Shown piece after piece: positions 8,226 to 16,169 of a stretch of 64,000 nt of DNA. The translations under genes were made by a program, and so were the position numbers. The notes below the pieces were generated by a model. It was given only the letters and a program-made list of their open reading frames with translations, did no database searches and had not been told where the DNA came from. How positions within the stretch are numbered: the first letter of the stretch is position 1; every line of letters begins with the position of its first letter. Source of the DNA: Gelidibacter sediminis (GTDB lineage: Bacteria; Bacteroidota; Bacteroidia; Flavobacteriales; Flavobacteriaceae); assembly GCF_004364975.1 (NCBI RefSeq), contig NZ_SOBW01000008.1:618610-682609 (forward strand). Reading direction: 5' to 3'.

Positions 8226-9128
8226 ATGAACAATATTAAGCCTTGGTTATCGGCGTTCAGATTGCGAACGTTACCATTGTCTATTTCAGGAATTATCATT
8301 GGTGGATGTTTTGCAGCTTACAATGGCGTTTTTGATCAGCTTGTTTTTGCGCTAGCCATTTTGGTGACGGTTGCGTTACAAATCCTTTCAAACTTGGCCA
8401 ATGATTATGGCGATGGCGTTAAGGGTACAGATAATGAAAATAGATTAGGCCCCATGCGGGCTATTCAGAGTGGTCAAATTACCCCGGACCAAATGTTGGA
8501 AGGTTTAAAAATTAATGTACTTATTGTTATATTTTTAACCATAATGCTCATTTACTTCGCATTTGGACATGGTTATTTTTTATATACCCTATTCTTTTTT
8601 GTGTTGGGTGGATTTTCGGTATATGCTGCTCTTAAATATACAATGGGCGAATCTGCTTATGGCTACCGCGGTTTAGGCGATTTATTTGTTTTTGTGTTTT
8701 TCGGACTGGTTAGTGTGGTGGGAAGCTATTTTCTTTTCGCTAAACAATTGGATCATATTGTAATGCTGCCAGCAATAGTAGTAGGTTTACTGAGTGTTGG
8801 AGTGCTTAACCTTAATAACATTAGAGATATCGAATCAGATACCCTTTCTAATAAAATTACGATGGCAGTAAAGCTAGGCAAGTCCAAAGCGAAGACATAC
8901 CATTTGTTCCTAATAATTGCGGCCATGATGTTGGGACTCCTTTTTTCAATTCTATATTATACCTCACTATGGAATTTTATATTTCTAATATCTTATATCC
9001 CTTTAAGCATTCATATATATAGAATTATCAAGGCAGAACTCGCTTCGGACTTCGATGCTCAATTAAAAATATTGGCGCTATCCACCTTCCTTTTCTCTTT
9101 GTTATTAGGGATTGGTTATATAGTATAA
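8226..9128 (+). CDS. menA: 1,4-dihydroxy-2-naphthoate polyprenyltransferase
   Basis: A 300-residue UbiA-superfamily membrane prenyltransferase, with about eight or nine hydrophobic helices. It attaches the polyprenyl tail to DHNA, giving demethylmenaquinone. The first Asp-rich motif is NLANDYGDGVKGTDN near residue 60, and the second is NLNNIRDIESDTLSNKITMAVKLG near residue 195. The N-terminal AFRLRTLPLSISGI is typical of MenA. The methyltransferase that completes menaquinone (UbiE/MenG) is not in this window. Confidence 0.95.
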   Translation: MNNIKPWLSAFRLRTLPLSISGIIIGGCFAAYNGVFDQLVFALAILVTVALQILSNLANDYGDGVKGTDNENRLGPMRAIQSGQITPDQMLEGLKINVLIVIFLTIMLIYFAFGHGYFLYTLFFFVLGGFSVYAALKYTMGESAYGYRGLGDLFVFVFFGLVSVVGSYFLFAKQLDHIVMLPAIVVGLLSVGVLNLNNIRDIESDTLSNKITMAVKLGKSKAKTYHLFLIIAAMMLGLLFSILYYTSLWNFIFLISYIPLSIHIYRIIKAELASDFDAQLKILALSTFLFSLLLGIGYIV

Positions 9129-9133
9129 GACTC

Positions 9134-9175
9134 CAAAGTTTTTTTTATTTTTTTGCTTAAAACTTTGCCATTTTT
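9134..9175 (+). terminator. possible terminator after menA
   Basis: CAAAGTTTT (9134-9142) pairs with AAAACTTTG (9159-9167) across a T-rich loop, and a short T run follows. The stem is A/T-rich, so the call is modest. Confidence 0.4.
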
Positions 9176-9256
9176 GAGTGGTTCAGATAGGGAGGTGCCA
9201 TAAATTTTGAATATATTTAAGTCGTAAAAATAATTAGACATCAAATTTACAATCAC

Positions 9257-9934
9257 ATGAAAATCACATATTACGGTCACGCAAGTTTAGGAATTGAGGT
9301 TAATGAAGTGCATATATTAGTAGATCCGTTTATCTCAGCCAATGAAAAGGCATCTGAAATAGATATTAACACCTTAAAGGCCGATTATATATTGCTAACG
9401 CATGCCCATCAAGATCATATTTTGGATGTAGAAGCCATAGCCAAGCGTACGAATGCGATGATTGTCTCTAATTTTGAAATCGCGAGTCATTTTGAAGCGA
9501 TGGGCTTTGAAGTTCATCCGATGAACCATGGAGGATCTTGGGATTTTGAATTTGGCAATGTAAAATATGTCAATGCAATCCACACGTCTTCTTTTCCTGA
9601 TGGATCCTATGGCGGACAACCAGGCGGTTTTGTAATTGAAGGCGAACGCAAAAACATCTATATTGCAGGTGATACTGCCTTGACAATGGACATGAAACTC
9701 ATTCCTATGTTTGTAAAGCTTGATTTGGCTATATTACCTATTGGTGACAATTTTACCATGGGGATTGATGATGCCATTATTGCCAGCGATTTTATTCAAT
9801 GCGATAAAATTATGGGCTACCATTACGACACTTTTGGTTATATTGAAATTGACCACGAAGAAGCGAAACGTAAATTTTTCGACAAGAATAAAGATTTGAT
9901 GTTGCTGGAGATCGGGGAGAATATAGAATTATAA
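9257..9934 (+). CDS. metal-dependent hydrolase, UPF0173 type
   Basis: A 225-residue metallo-beta-lactamase-fold protein. The metal motif is complete (HAHQDH, His49-His54), with further likely ligands in MNHGGSW, AGDT (Asp near 140) and the late GYHYDTF histidine. The opening MKITYYGHASLGIEV is typical of the UPF0173/YtkL group. It is cytoplasmic with unknown substrate. It lies on the same strand downstream of menA, with 128 bp between them, so co-transcription is uncertain. A lipoprotein relative with an altered metal motif is encoded at 24623-25408. Confidence 0.8.
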   Translation: MKITYYGHASLGIEVNEVHILVDPFISANEKASEIDINTLKADYILLTHAHQDHILDVEAIAKRTNAMIVSNFEIASHFEAMGFEVHPMNHGGSWDFEFGNVKYVNAIHTSSFPDGSYGGQPGGFVIEGERKNIYIAGDTALTMDMKLIPMFVKLDLAILPIGDNFTMGIDDAIIASDFIQCDKIMGYHYDTFGYIEIDHEEAKRKFFDKNKDLMLLEIGENIEL

Positions 9935-9980
9935 TGTTTTGGTGGGACTGAATTTGTGATAATGTGCCGTGTATGAAGAC

Positions 9981-10772
9981 TTATCTCACCGTACTCCTTA
10001 GCACATACCAATGCAAAACTTTAGGGAAAAATCGTTTTAAATACACTCCTAATATTTCTTTCCTGCCAATATATGCTTCAAATTTTTCTCGTTGAATTGC
10101 TCTTATCATGCGCTTTGCAAAATCATCTACATGCAAACCTTCCTCAGTAGCTTCATCTTGATATCTTTGTTGTGTTCCATCTCCGGTCAATGCATTTTTT
10201 GCGACATCTGTATTCACAAATCCTGGACAAATCATGGTCACTTTGATGTTGTCTTTATCATGCTCTAAGCGTAAGGCATCAAAAAAGCCGTGTAAAGCAT
10301 GTTTGGCACCACAATACCCTGAACGGTAGGGACTGCTAAATTTCCCCATAACACTACTAACCGTCACAAAATGGCCACTTTTTCGCTCTACAAAATGAGG
10401 TAATAATGCTTTGGAAAGGGCAACAGGACCTAAATAATCTACTGCCATCAATTTCTCATCCACACTAATATCCGTATCGATAACTAACGACCGTTGACTT
10501 ATGCCACCATTATTGATAACAATATCAATTTTACCATAACAGTTGATTGCATCAATAACTACAGGTCTCATCTGCTCGTAGTCTGCTAAATCGAATGGTA
10601 AAATGGCAACGTTTTCTGGATGATGACATTGATTTCTGACGTCTTCAAGCGCTTCTTTGCGTCGCGAAGATAATATCAAATTGCAATCCTGCTGAGATAA
10701 AGCTAGAGCCAAAGCTTTGCCAATCCCGCTTGAAGCGCCCGTAATCCAAATAACTTTAGTGTTGAAATTCAT
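9981..10772 (-). CDS. SDR-family oxidoreductase
   Basis: A 263-residue classical short-chain dehydrogenase/reductase. The nucleotide motif is TGASSGIGKA (residues 11-20), with NNGG near 87-90 and catalytic Ser140, Tyr153 and Lys157 (YCGAK). A basic pair (RR) after strand two suggests NADP(H). Sequence style resembles DHRS7-like and 3-ketoacyl or sphingoid-base reductases. It follows the sterol-desaturase-like gene on the same strand after 65 bp, which hints at a lipid substrate. A 12-bp tandem repeat sits immediately before its ATG. Confidence 0.85.
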   Translation of the reverse strand: MNFNTKVIWITGASSGIGKALALALSQQDCNLILSSRRKEALEDVRNQCHHPENVAILPFDLADYEQMRPVVIDAINCYGKIDIVINNGGISQRSLVIDTDISVDEKLMAVDYLGPVALSKALLPHFVERKSGHFVTVSSVMGKFSSPYRSGYCGAKHALHGFFDALRLEHDKDNIKVTMICPGFVNTDVAKNALTGDGTQQRYQDEATEEGLHVDDFAKRMIRAIQREKFEAYIGRKEILGVYLKRFFPKVLHWYVLRSTVR

Positions 10773-10776
10773 TTAT

Positions 10777-10815
10777 GAAGTTGAAATTGAAGTTGAAATA
10801 GAGGTTGAAATTGAA
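10777..10815. repeat. 12-bp tandem repeat in the SDR leader
   Basis: Three units (GAAGTTGAAATT, GAAGTTGAAATA, GAGGTTGAAATT) plus a partial fourth. On the minus strand they read toward the SDR start and end 4 bp before the ATG. The gene's own first bases (minus strand ATGAATTTCAAC) resemble the unit. Confidence 0.8.
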
Positions 10816-10836
10816 TAAGGCGAACCAAATTATACC

Positions 10837-10906
10837 CTCACACCTCATTCCTCATTACAGACTGACTACCGCCTACTGCTGACTGCCCACTGCCCTCTGA
10901 AGCCTG
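10837..10906 (-). repeat. heptamer tract at the 3' end of the desaturase-like gene
   Basis: Ten 7-bp units in unbroken register. On the minus strand they read as CAGTGGG, CAGTCAG, CAGTAGG, CGGTAGT, TAATGAG, GAATGAG and similar. The tract supplies the last residues of the desaturase-like protein and its stop codon. Confidence 0.75.
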
Positions 10907-11779
10907 CCATTCCTTCCGTAAATCGTCACTTAATTTTCCCGTGCCATCATGTTTCCATCCTGGTGGTTTAAAAATATATTTTACGCGATCTTGGATAGAT
11001 TTTTTACCATAAAATACATCCTTTCCCATGGCCAGCCATTCATGGAATGCTACTTTTAGTGGGTTGTGTGTTTCAATATTCGTAACTAACCCGTATAATA
11101 CTTTCTCTTCTTTAAGTTCCGGTTGAAAAGTCCCAAACATTTTGTCCCAAATTATAAAAATTCCCGCATGATTTCTATCTAAATACAGCGGATTACTCCC
11201 ATGGTGCACGCGGTGGTGGGATGGTGTATTCATAACGGCCTCAAACCATTTGGGCATTTTGTCAATCGCTTCCGTATGAATCCAAAATTGACATAATAAA
11301 CTCACCGACATCTGTAAAAGGATCATTCCGGGATGAAACCCAATCAAGGGCAGCCATAACCAAAATATAAAAGTATAAAATCCGCCAGACCAAGTTTGAC
11401 GCAAGGCGGTACTTAAATTATAATGTTCTGAAGAATGGTGCACTACATGAGACGCCCAAAATAATCGGTTTTCATGAGATATACGATGGAACCAATAATA
11501 AGCAAAATCATCAGCAAATAATAGTAAAACAAAACTCCACCAAGCAAGCGGGATGGAGAAAATTCGGAAGTTTTCATAAATCAGCATAAATGCAAACAAC
11601 ACCAAGCCTTTACTTATAAATCCCAACATGACATTTCCCAATCCCATGGTAATTGAGGTAACTGCATCTTTAGTATTGTATGATTTCTTGTTTTCTTTGA
11701 TGCTGCCGTAAATTTCCAACCCGATAGAAATAACGAAAAATGGGATGGCATAAAGAATGATATTTGGAAATTCAGGCAT
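10838..11779 (-). CDS. sterol desaturase / fatty acid hydroxylase family protein
   Basis: A 313-residue integral membrane di-iron oxygenase. Four or five hydrophobic segments surround the histidine clusters HRISH, HVVHHS and HRVHHG, the eight-His signature of the family; an extra His near the end of the domain may complete the site. It probably hydroxylates or desaturates a lipid using O2. The SDR downstream is likely its operon partner. The last 20 or so residues (SGQSAVGGSQSVM region) are encoded by a heptameric DNA repeat and are probably not part of the fold. Confidence 0.85.
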   Translation of the reverse strand: MPEFPNIILYAIPFFVISIGLEIYGSIKENKKSYNTKDAVTSITMGLGNVMLGFISKGLVLFAFMLIYENFRIFSIPLAWWSFVLLLFADDFAYYWFHRISHENRLFWASHVVHHSSEHYNLSTALRQTWSGGFYTFIFWLWLPLIGFHPGMILLQMSVSLLCQFWIHTEAIDKMPKWFEAVMNTPSHHRVHHGSNPLYLDRNHAGIFIIWDKMFGTFQPELKEEKVLYGLVTNIETHNPLKVAFHEWLAMGKDVFYGKKSIQDRVKYIFKPPGWKHDGTGKLSDDLRKEWQASEGSGQSAVGGSQSVMRNEV

Positions 11780-11924
11780 GATGACTTACGTGTTCTAAAC
11801 AGTGAGCAATTATATAGGGTGTCGTTAAATTATAGTGTTTCTTTCTAAAGAATGAAATTCATGGAAATACCCGCTTTTCATTTCTTAAAAATACAACATT
11901 TTTTGACTATTTTTGACGGGAATT

Positions 11925-12959
11925 ATGATAGCGACCTACCAAAAATACACCCTCAACTTTAAACAACCTAGTGGCACTTCCCGTGGCGTTCTGAAAACCA
12001 AGGATACGTGGTTCATTATTATTGAGTCAGACGGTAAAAAAGGGATTGGGGAATGTGGAATGTTTAGAGGTTTGTCTGTTGACGATCGGCCAGATTTTGA
12101 ATCTGTCTTGCGTTGGACCTGTAAGAATGTTTTTTTAGGAAAAGAAGTGCTTTTGTCGAAGTTGAAAGAGTTTCCGAGCATCCAATTTGGTTTGGAAATG
12201 GCTTTTTTAGATCTTGACGCTTCAGTGTCATTTGAACTATTTCCATCTGAATTTACCAAAGGAAAAACTGCTATTCCCATAAATGGTTTGATTTGGATGG
12301 GTACGGAAACGTTTATGAGAGCGCAGATCAAATCCAAAATTGACGCTGGATTCGATTGCATTAAACTTAAGATTGGAGCTATCGATTTCCAAACTGAACT
12401 AGCGCTCCTCAAATCCATCAGAACTCATTTTTCGGCGACTGATATTGAATTGCGAGTGGATGCCAATGGTGCATTTAAGCCAGAAGAGGCTCTAGAAAAA
12501 TTAAAACGTTTATCAGACTATCAATTGCATTCCATTGAACAACCTATAAAACAAGGGCAGGTAGAGGAGATGGCTAAACTTTGCGAAAGTACACCGTTGG
12601 ATATTGCTTTGGATGAAGAATTAATCGGTGTTTTTGACCTTACAGATAAACACCAGTTGTTAGAAACCGTGAGGCCTCAATATATCATCTTAAAACCAAC
12701 ATTAGTGGGTGGATATAAAGGTAGTAACGAGTGGATTGAAGCTGCAAATTCAAACACTATTGGCCATTGGATAACCAGCGCGTTGGAGAGTAATGTTGGG
12801 TTGAATGCGATTGCCCAATGGACCTATACTTTAGAAAATAATCGACCTCAAGGTCTTGGTACCGGAAGTTTGTTTACCAATAACTTTACCAGCCCTCTAG
12901 TGGTTGAACAGGGTCATTTGAAATACGATCATAACATTAATTGGAATTTTAATTTATAA
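11925..12959 (+). CDS. menC: o-succinylbenzoate synthase
   Basis: About 344 residues, enolase superfamily; dehydrates SHCHC to o-succinylbenzoate. Catalytic features in order are the KLKIG lysine, LRVDANGAF (Asp), HSIEQPI (Glu), IALDEEL (Asp) and ILKPTLVGG (Lys). The ATG at 11925 is chosen because homologues start close to the ATYQKYTLNF strand. The frame also opens at a TTG at 11913, but a possible -7 box (TATTTTTG, 11908-11915) covers that codon. It is divergent from the desaturase gene, and the next gene starts six bases after its stop. Confidence 0.92.
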   Translation: MIATYQKYTLNFKQPSGTSRGVLKTKDTWFIIIESDGKKGIGECGMFRGLSVDDRPDFESVLRWTCKNVFLGKEVLLSKLKEFPSIQFGLEMAFLDLDASVSFELFPSEFTKGKTAIPINGLIWMGTETFMRAQIKSKIDAGFDCIKLKIGAIDFQTELALLKSIRTHFSATDIELRVDANGAFKPEEALEKLKRLSDYQLHSIEQPIKQGQVEEMAKLCESTPLDIALDEELIGVFDLTDKHQLLETVRPQYIILKPTLVGGYKGSNEWIEAANSNTIGHWITSALESNVGLNAIAQWTYTLENNRPQGLGTGSLFTNNFTSPLVVEQGHLKYDHNINWNFNL

Positions 12960-12965
12960 TTACAT

Positions 12966-13952
12966 ATGTACATAGCTCAGGCGTTTAAAGGATTACATGA
13001 TTGGTGGCGTTATATAGTGGGAATCATTATTGCACTCGTAGGATTGACACTATTTTCAATTCCGCATGCATTAGGAGTACTCTTAAAAACCATGGAAGGT
13101 GGAACTGTTGACCAATCTAAGATGGGCGATACAGCTTACCTTATGGGCTTGTTTGATCCTAATCTCAATCTGATATTCATATTATTACCGTTTGCAGGAG
13201 GCTTGTTATTCCTACTCGGAGCCGTTAAATGGTTGCATAAACAATCGTTTACATCGCTAACAACGGCACGGCCAAAAATTGATTGGAAACGTTTTTGGGT
13301 CATATTTTTTGCTTGGGGAATTTTATCGTCTGGACTAGTACTTGTAGATTATCTGATGTCTCCTGAAGATTATGTATTCAATTTTAAATTACAGCCATTC
13401 TTAATTCTTTGTCTGATTGCCATTATTTTGGTGCCGTTACAGACAAGTTTTGAAGAGTATTTGTTTAGAGGCTATATCATGCAAGGGCTTGGCGTGATAA
13501 CAAAGTATAAAGTGATCCCGTTAATTTTCACTTCGGTAGTTTTTGGATTGTTGCATATTGCAAATCCTGAAGTAGATAAACTCGGGCCAATAATAATGGT
13601 GTACTATATAGGCACAGGATTATTCTTAGGTATTATGACCTTGATGGATGATGGGTTAGAGTTGGCTTTAGGGTTTCACGCTGCCAACAATTTATTTACC
13701 GCTTTGCTAGTAACGGCCGATTGGACTGCTTTTCAAACCCACTCCATTTTAAAAGATTTATCAGATCCTGAAACAGCAGGATTTACGGATGTGCTTGTAC
13801 CTGTTTTTGTGATGTTTCCTATCATACTCATTATCCTCTCTAAAATGTACAATTGGACAGATTGGAAAGGTAAGTTATTTGGTAAAGTAGTGGAGCTGCC
13901 AAAAGAGAATTACAAAGTATTAGAAGAGATTGATACCATTGGTACGGAATAA
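12966..13952 (+). CDS. CPBP-family intramembrane metalloprotease
   Basis: A 328-residue membrane protein with about eight hydrophobic segments and the three CPBP/Abi motifs: SFEEYLFRGYIMQG (the EE...R motif) near residue 165, FGLLHIANPE near 195 and FHAANN near 238. Relatives include the CAAX prenyl protease Rce1 and bacteriocin-immunity proteins. It lies six bases after menC, so it is probably co-transcribed with it, yet no menaquinone function is known for this family. Its substrate is unknown. Confidence 0.85.
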   Translation: MYIAQAFKGLHDWWRYIVGIIIALVGLTLFSIPHALGVLLKTMEGGTVDQSKMGDTAYLMGLFDPNLNLIFILLPFAGGLLFLLGAVKWLHKQSFTSLTTARPKIDWKRFWVIFFAWGILSSGLVLVDYLMSPEDYVFNFKLQPFLILCLIAIILVPLQTSFEEYLFRGYIMQGLGVITKYKVIPLIFTSVVFGLLHIANPEVDKLGPIIMVYYIGTGLFLGIMTLMDDGLELALGFHAANNLFTALLVTADWTAFQTHSILKDLSDPETAGFTDVLVPVFVMFPIILIILSKMYNWTDWKGKLFGKVVELPKENYKVLEEIDTIGTE

Positions 13953-14053
13953 GAGCTTATTTTACGCAATAGCGGCTCTAAATGCATATGAAATATTTAC
14001 CTTAGCCTACATACAGATAATAGATTGATTATCACATTATAAAATCATGTAAG

Positions 14054-15124
14054 ATGACGCCAACATTTGACAAAATACATTTCAAATTTAAGTTAAACGG
14101 AAATACATACGATGCCGAAGAGCTTAAAGAAGTAGCCTATAGTTTAGTTAAGGAAGGTGCCTATTATGAACAGGTTATGGGCGATTTTTTGATGGATTGG
14201 CTAGACACAAAAGATTATATCAAAGTAAGAACGTCTGGTTCTACAGGCAAACCAAAATTGATGATGGTGAGTAAACAAGCCATGGTTAATTCAGCAATTG
14301 CGACCGGTAATTATTTTAATATGGAACCGGGACAACGGGCTTTACTATGCTTGCCTACACACTATATTGCGGGTAAAATGATGTTGGTAAGAGCAATGAT
14401 TTTAGGATTGGAACTCGATTTTGTTGATCCTACGTCGCAGCCTATTTTTGACTATGGCCAGACTTATGATTTTTCTGCGATGATTCCACTACAATTAAAA
14501 AACACCATCGATTATATCTACAATATCAAGACGTTGATCATTGGAGGTGCTTCCATCTCAAAACCATTGGAAGACGCTATTCAAGGGTTAGAAACTAAAA
14601 TTTATGCCACTTACGGCATGACAGAAACGGTGAGTCATGTGGCTGTAAAAGCAATGAATGGTAAAGACAAGATGAACTACTTTACAGTGTTCCCTGATGT
14701 TACCATTTCCCAAGATGACCGAGGTTGCCTGATCATTGATGCGCCAAAAGTGGCTTCAGAACCATTAATCACCAATGATGTGGTGACGATACACTCAGAC
14801 ACTGAGTTTGAACTGATAGGGCGTGTTGATAATATAATCAATTCTGGCGGTGTAAAATTGTTTCCAGAACAGATAGAGGCCAAGCTCGCCAATAAAATTA
14901 AGGAACGTTTTATAATCGCATCTAAACCAGATCAAGACTTGGGTGAAAAACTGATTCTTGTTTTGGAAAGCGATAAAAATACAGTCGACACTAAAATATT
15001 TAATGGTTTGGATAAGTTTGAAGTTCCTAAAAAAATTTATGTTATACCTCAATTTAAAGAAACTGCCACAGGAAAGATTCAGCGTAAAGGCACTCTTAAA
15101 TTATTAGGAAACGATTTGCTCTAA
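14054..15124 (+). CDS. menE: o-succinylbenzoate--CoA ligase, short form
   Basis: A 356-residue ANL-superfamily adenylate-forming enzyme. The P-loop motif is RTSGSTGKPKLMMVSK near residue 60, followed by YATYGMTETVSHVA near 190, the hinge GRVDNIINSGGVKLFPEQIE and the C-terminal lysine region TATGKIQRKGTL. It activates o-succinylbenzoate to its CoA ester for MenB. It is roughly 100 residues shorter than MenE of E. coli or Bacillus, the loss being N-terminal, but every core motif is present, so I read it as a compact functional form. Confidence 0.9.
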   Translation: MTPTFDKIHFKFKLNGNTYDAEELKEVAYSLVKEGAYYEQVMGDFLMDWLDTKDYIKVRTSGSTGKPKLMMVSKQAMVNSAIATGNYFNMEPGQRALLCLPTHYIAGKMMLVRAMILGLELDFVDPTSQPIFDYGQTYDFSAMIPLQLKNTIDYIYNIKTLIIGGASISKPLEDAIQGLETKIYATYGMTETVSHVAVKAMNGKDKMNYFTVFPDVTISQDDRGCLIIDAPKVASEPLITNDVVTIHSDTEFELIGRVDNIINSGGVKLFPEQIEAKLANKIKERFIIASKPDQDLGEKLILVLESDKNTVDTKIFNGLDKFEVPKKIYVIPQFKETATGKIQRKGTLKLLGNDLL

Positions 15125-15153
15125 AACGTAAATCCTAGAGATAGACTATAGAA

Positions 15154-15190
15154 AAGGAGCGAAGGCAATAAGATTTTCGCTCCCTTTATT
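15154..15190. terminator. terminator between menE and a convergent gene
   Basis: GGAGCGAA pairs with TTCGCTCC, flanked by an A run and a T-rich tail. Confidence 0.65.
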
Positions 15191-15237
15191 TTACACATTA
15201 ATTGACAATCTTAGGTCAAATTAAGTGATACTGTTGA

Positions 15238-16128
15238 TTATTCACTCGTTTCATTTTCGGTAAGATGAATAAAATACATACGTTGTCCTGTTTTCTGTAA
15301 TACCTCTTGCGCTCTGGCATGTTGTTCGTCAAAAGTTTTCAGGTCGGTCCCTTTACATATGCCATAAGAATAATGATATTTTAAAAGTTCCAGGTCCATC
15401 AGGGTCAACTTTTTATTTGGTGAGTAACAATTTGAAAAATAGCTATCACAGTCAAAGTCATCAATAAATTTAAAATACCCAAGAGATTTTATGAAGAATT
15501 CTCGCATTTTAAATTGCAACATCTCCTCAATTGAAAGTTCGTTCTTAACTAATCGGATTGCACCCCTATAAATCTTATTGTGATTCCATGAAATGTAATA
15601 ATTGGAAGTCTTAGAATTATACAGTCGCGGTTCGTATTCATAATCACCAGCATAATAAATAGCGTAATTGGAATCTTCCAATCTTCTTGCTTCATTAATC
15701 CGTAAGGAATCCACGGCATTGTCAATCTGTTTTAAAAAGGACATAAACTCCTTTTTCGATTTTTTGGAGATACTCTTTGAAAAGAAGATACTGATGTCAT
15801 TTTTCCAATATTTCATTGAGGTTTTGTTACTGTAAATGTCATTTTTATGTTGGAAAGCCACTTTTCTGTAATAGGATAAAAATGTAGAATCTTTTGGTTC
15901 ATAAGGCACTTTAACGCCCTTTGGTAGTGTTTGGTCTTCTAACAATATCAAAGTGTCATTATCTATAACTCTGATATTCAATGAATCTTTTTTAGTCAGT
16001 TGCTTATTGAACTTAGATTTGTACATTTTGATAGGCATGTAACGTCTCACGATAGACTCAGTAGGAGTTTGGGCAAGACCAACGGAAGTAAATAATAATA
16101 TGGTGATTAAGATTATAGACTGTTTCAT
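15238..16128 (-). CDS. exported protein of unknown function
   Basis: A 296-residue protein with a clear signal peptide (hydrophobic residues 4-15, likely cleavage after GLAQ near residue 20). I recognise no domain. The mature part is rich in Lys, Tyr and Ser, has an SKSISKKSKKE basic stretch near residue 115 and a central Y-rich segment, and has no repeats or T9SS signal. A periplasmic location is the simplest reading. It is the third gene of a minus-strand run after the carboxylase and MFS genes, and a TTAG microsatellite lies just before its ATG. Confidence 0.6.
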   Translation of the reverse strand: MKQSIILITILLFTSVGLAQTPTESIVRRYMPIKMYKSKFNKQLTKKDSLNIRVIDNDTLILLEDQTLPKGVKVPYEPKDSTFLSYYRKVAFQHKNDIYSNKTSMKYWKNDISIFFSKSISKKSKKEFMSFLKQIDNAVDSLRINEARRLEDSNYAIYYAGDYEYEPRLYNSKTSNYYISWNHNKIYRGAIRLVKNELSIEEMLQFKMREFFIKSLGYFKFIDDFDCDSYFSNCYSPNKKLTLMDLELLKYHYSYGICKGTDLKTFDEQHARAQEVLQKTGQRMYFIHLTENETSE

Positions 16129-16137
16129 TAATAGGTA

Positions 16138-16167
16138 TTAGTTAGTTAGTTAGTTAGTTAGTTAGTT
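16138..16167. repeat. tetranucleotide microsatellite (TTAG)7
   Basis: Seven perfect TTAG units plus TT on the + strand, CTAA units on the minus strand. It fills most of the 41-bp gap between the MFS stop codon and the ATG of the exported-protein gene, ending 9 bp before that ATG. Confidence 0.9.
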
Positions 16168-16169
16168 CA

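Noticed and set aside
11936-12418. 160-codon minus-strand frame inside menC
   Set aside because: menC motifs are complete on the + strand; the antisense frame has no recognisable features.
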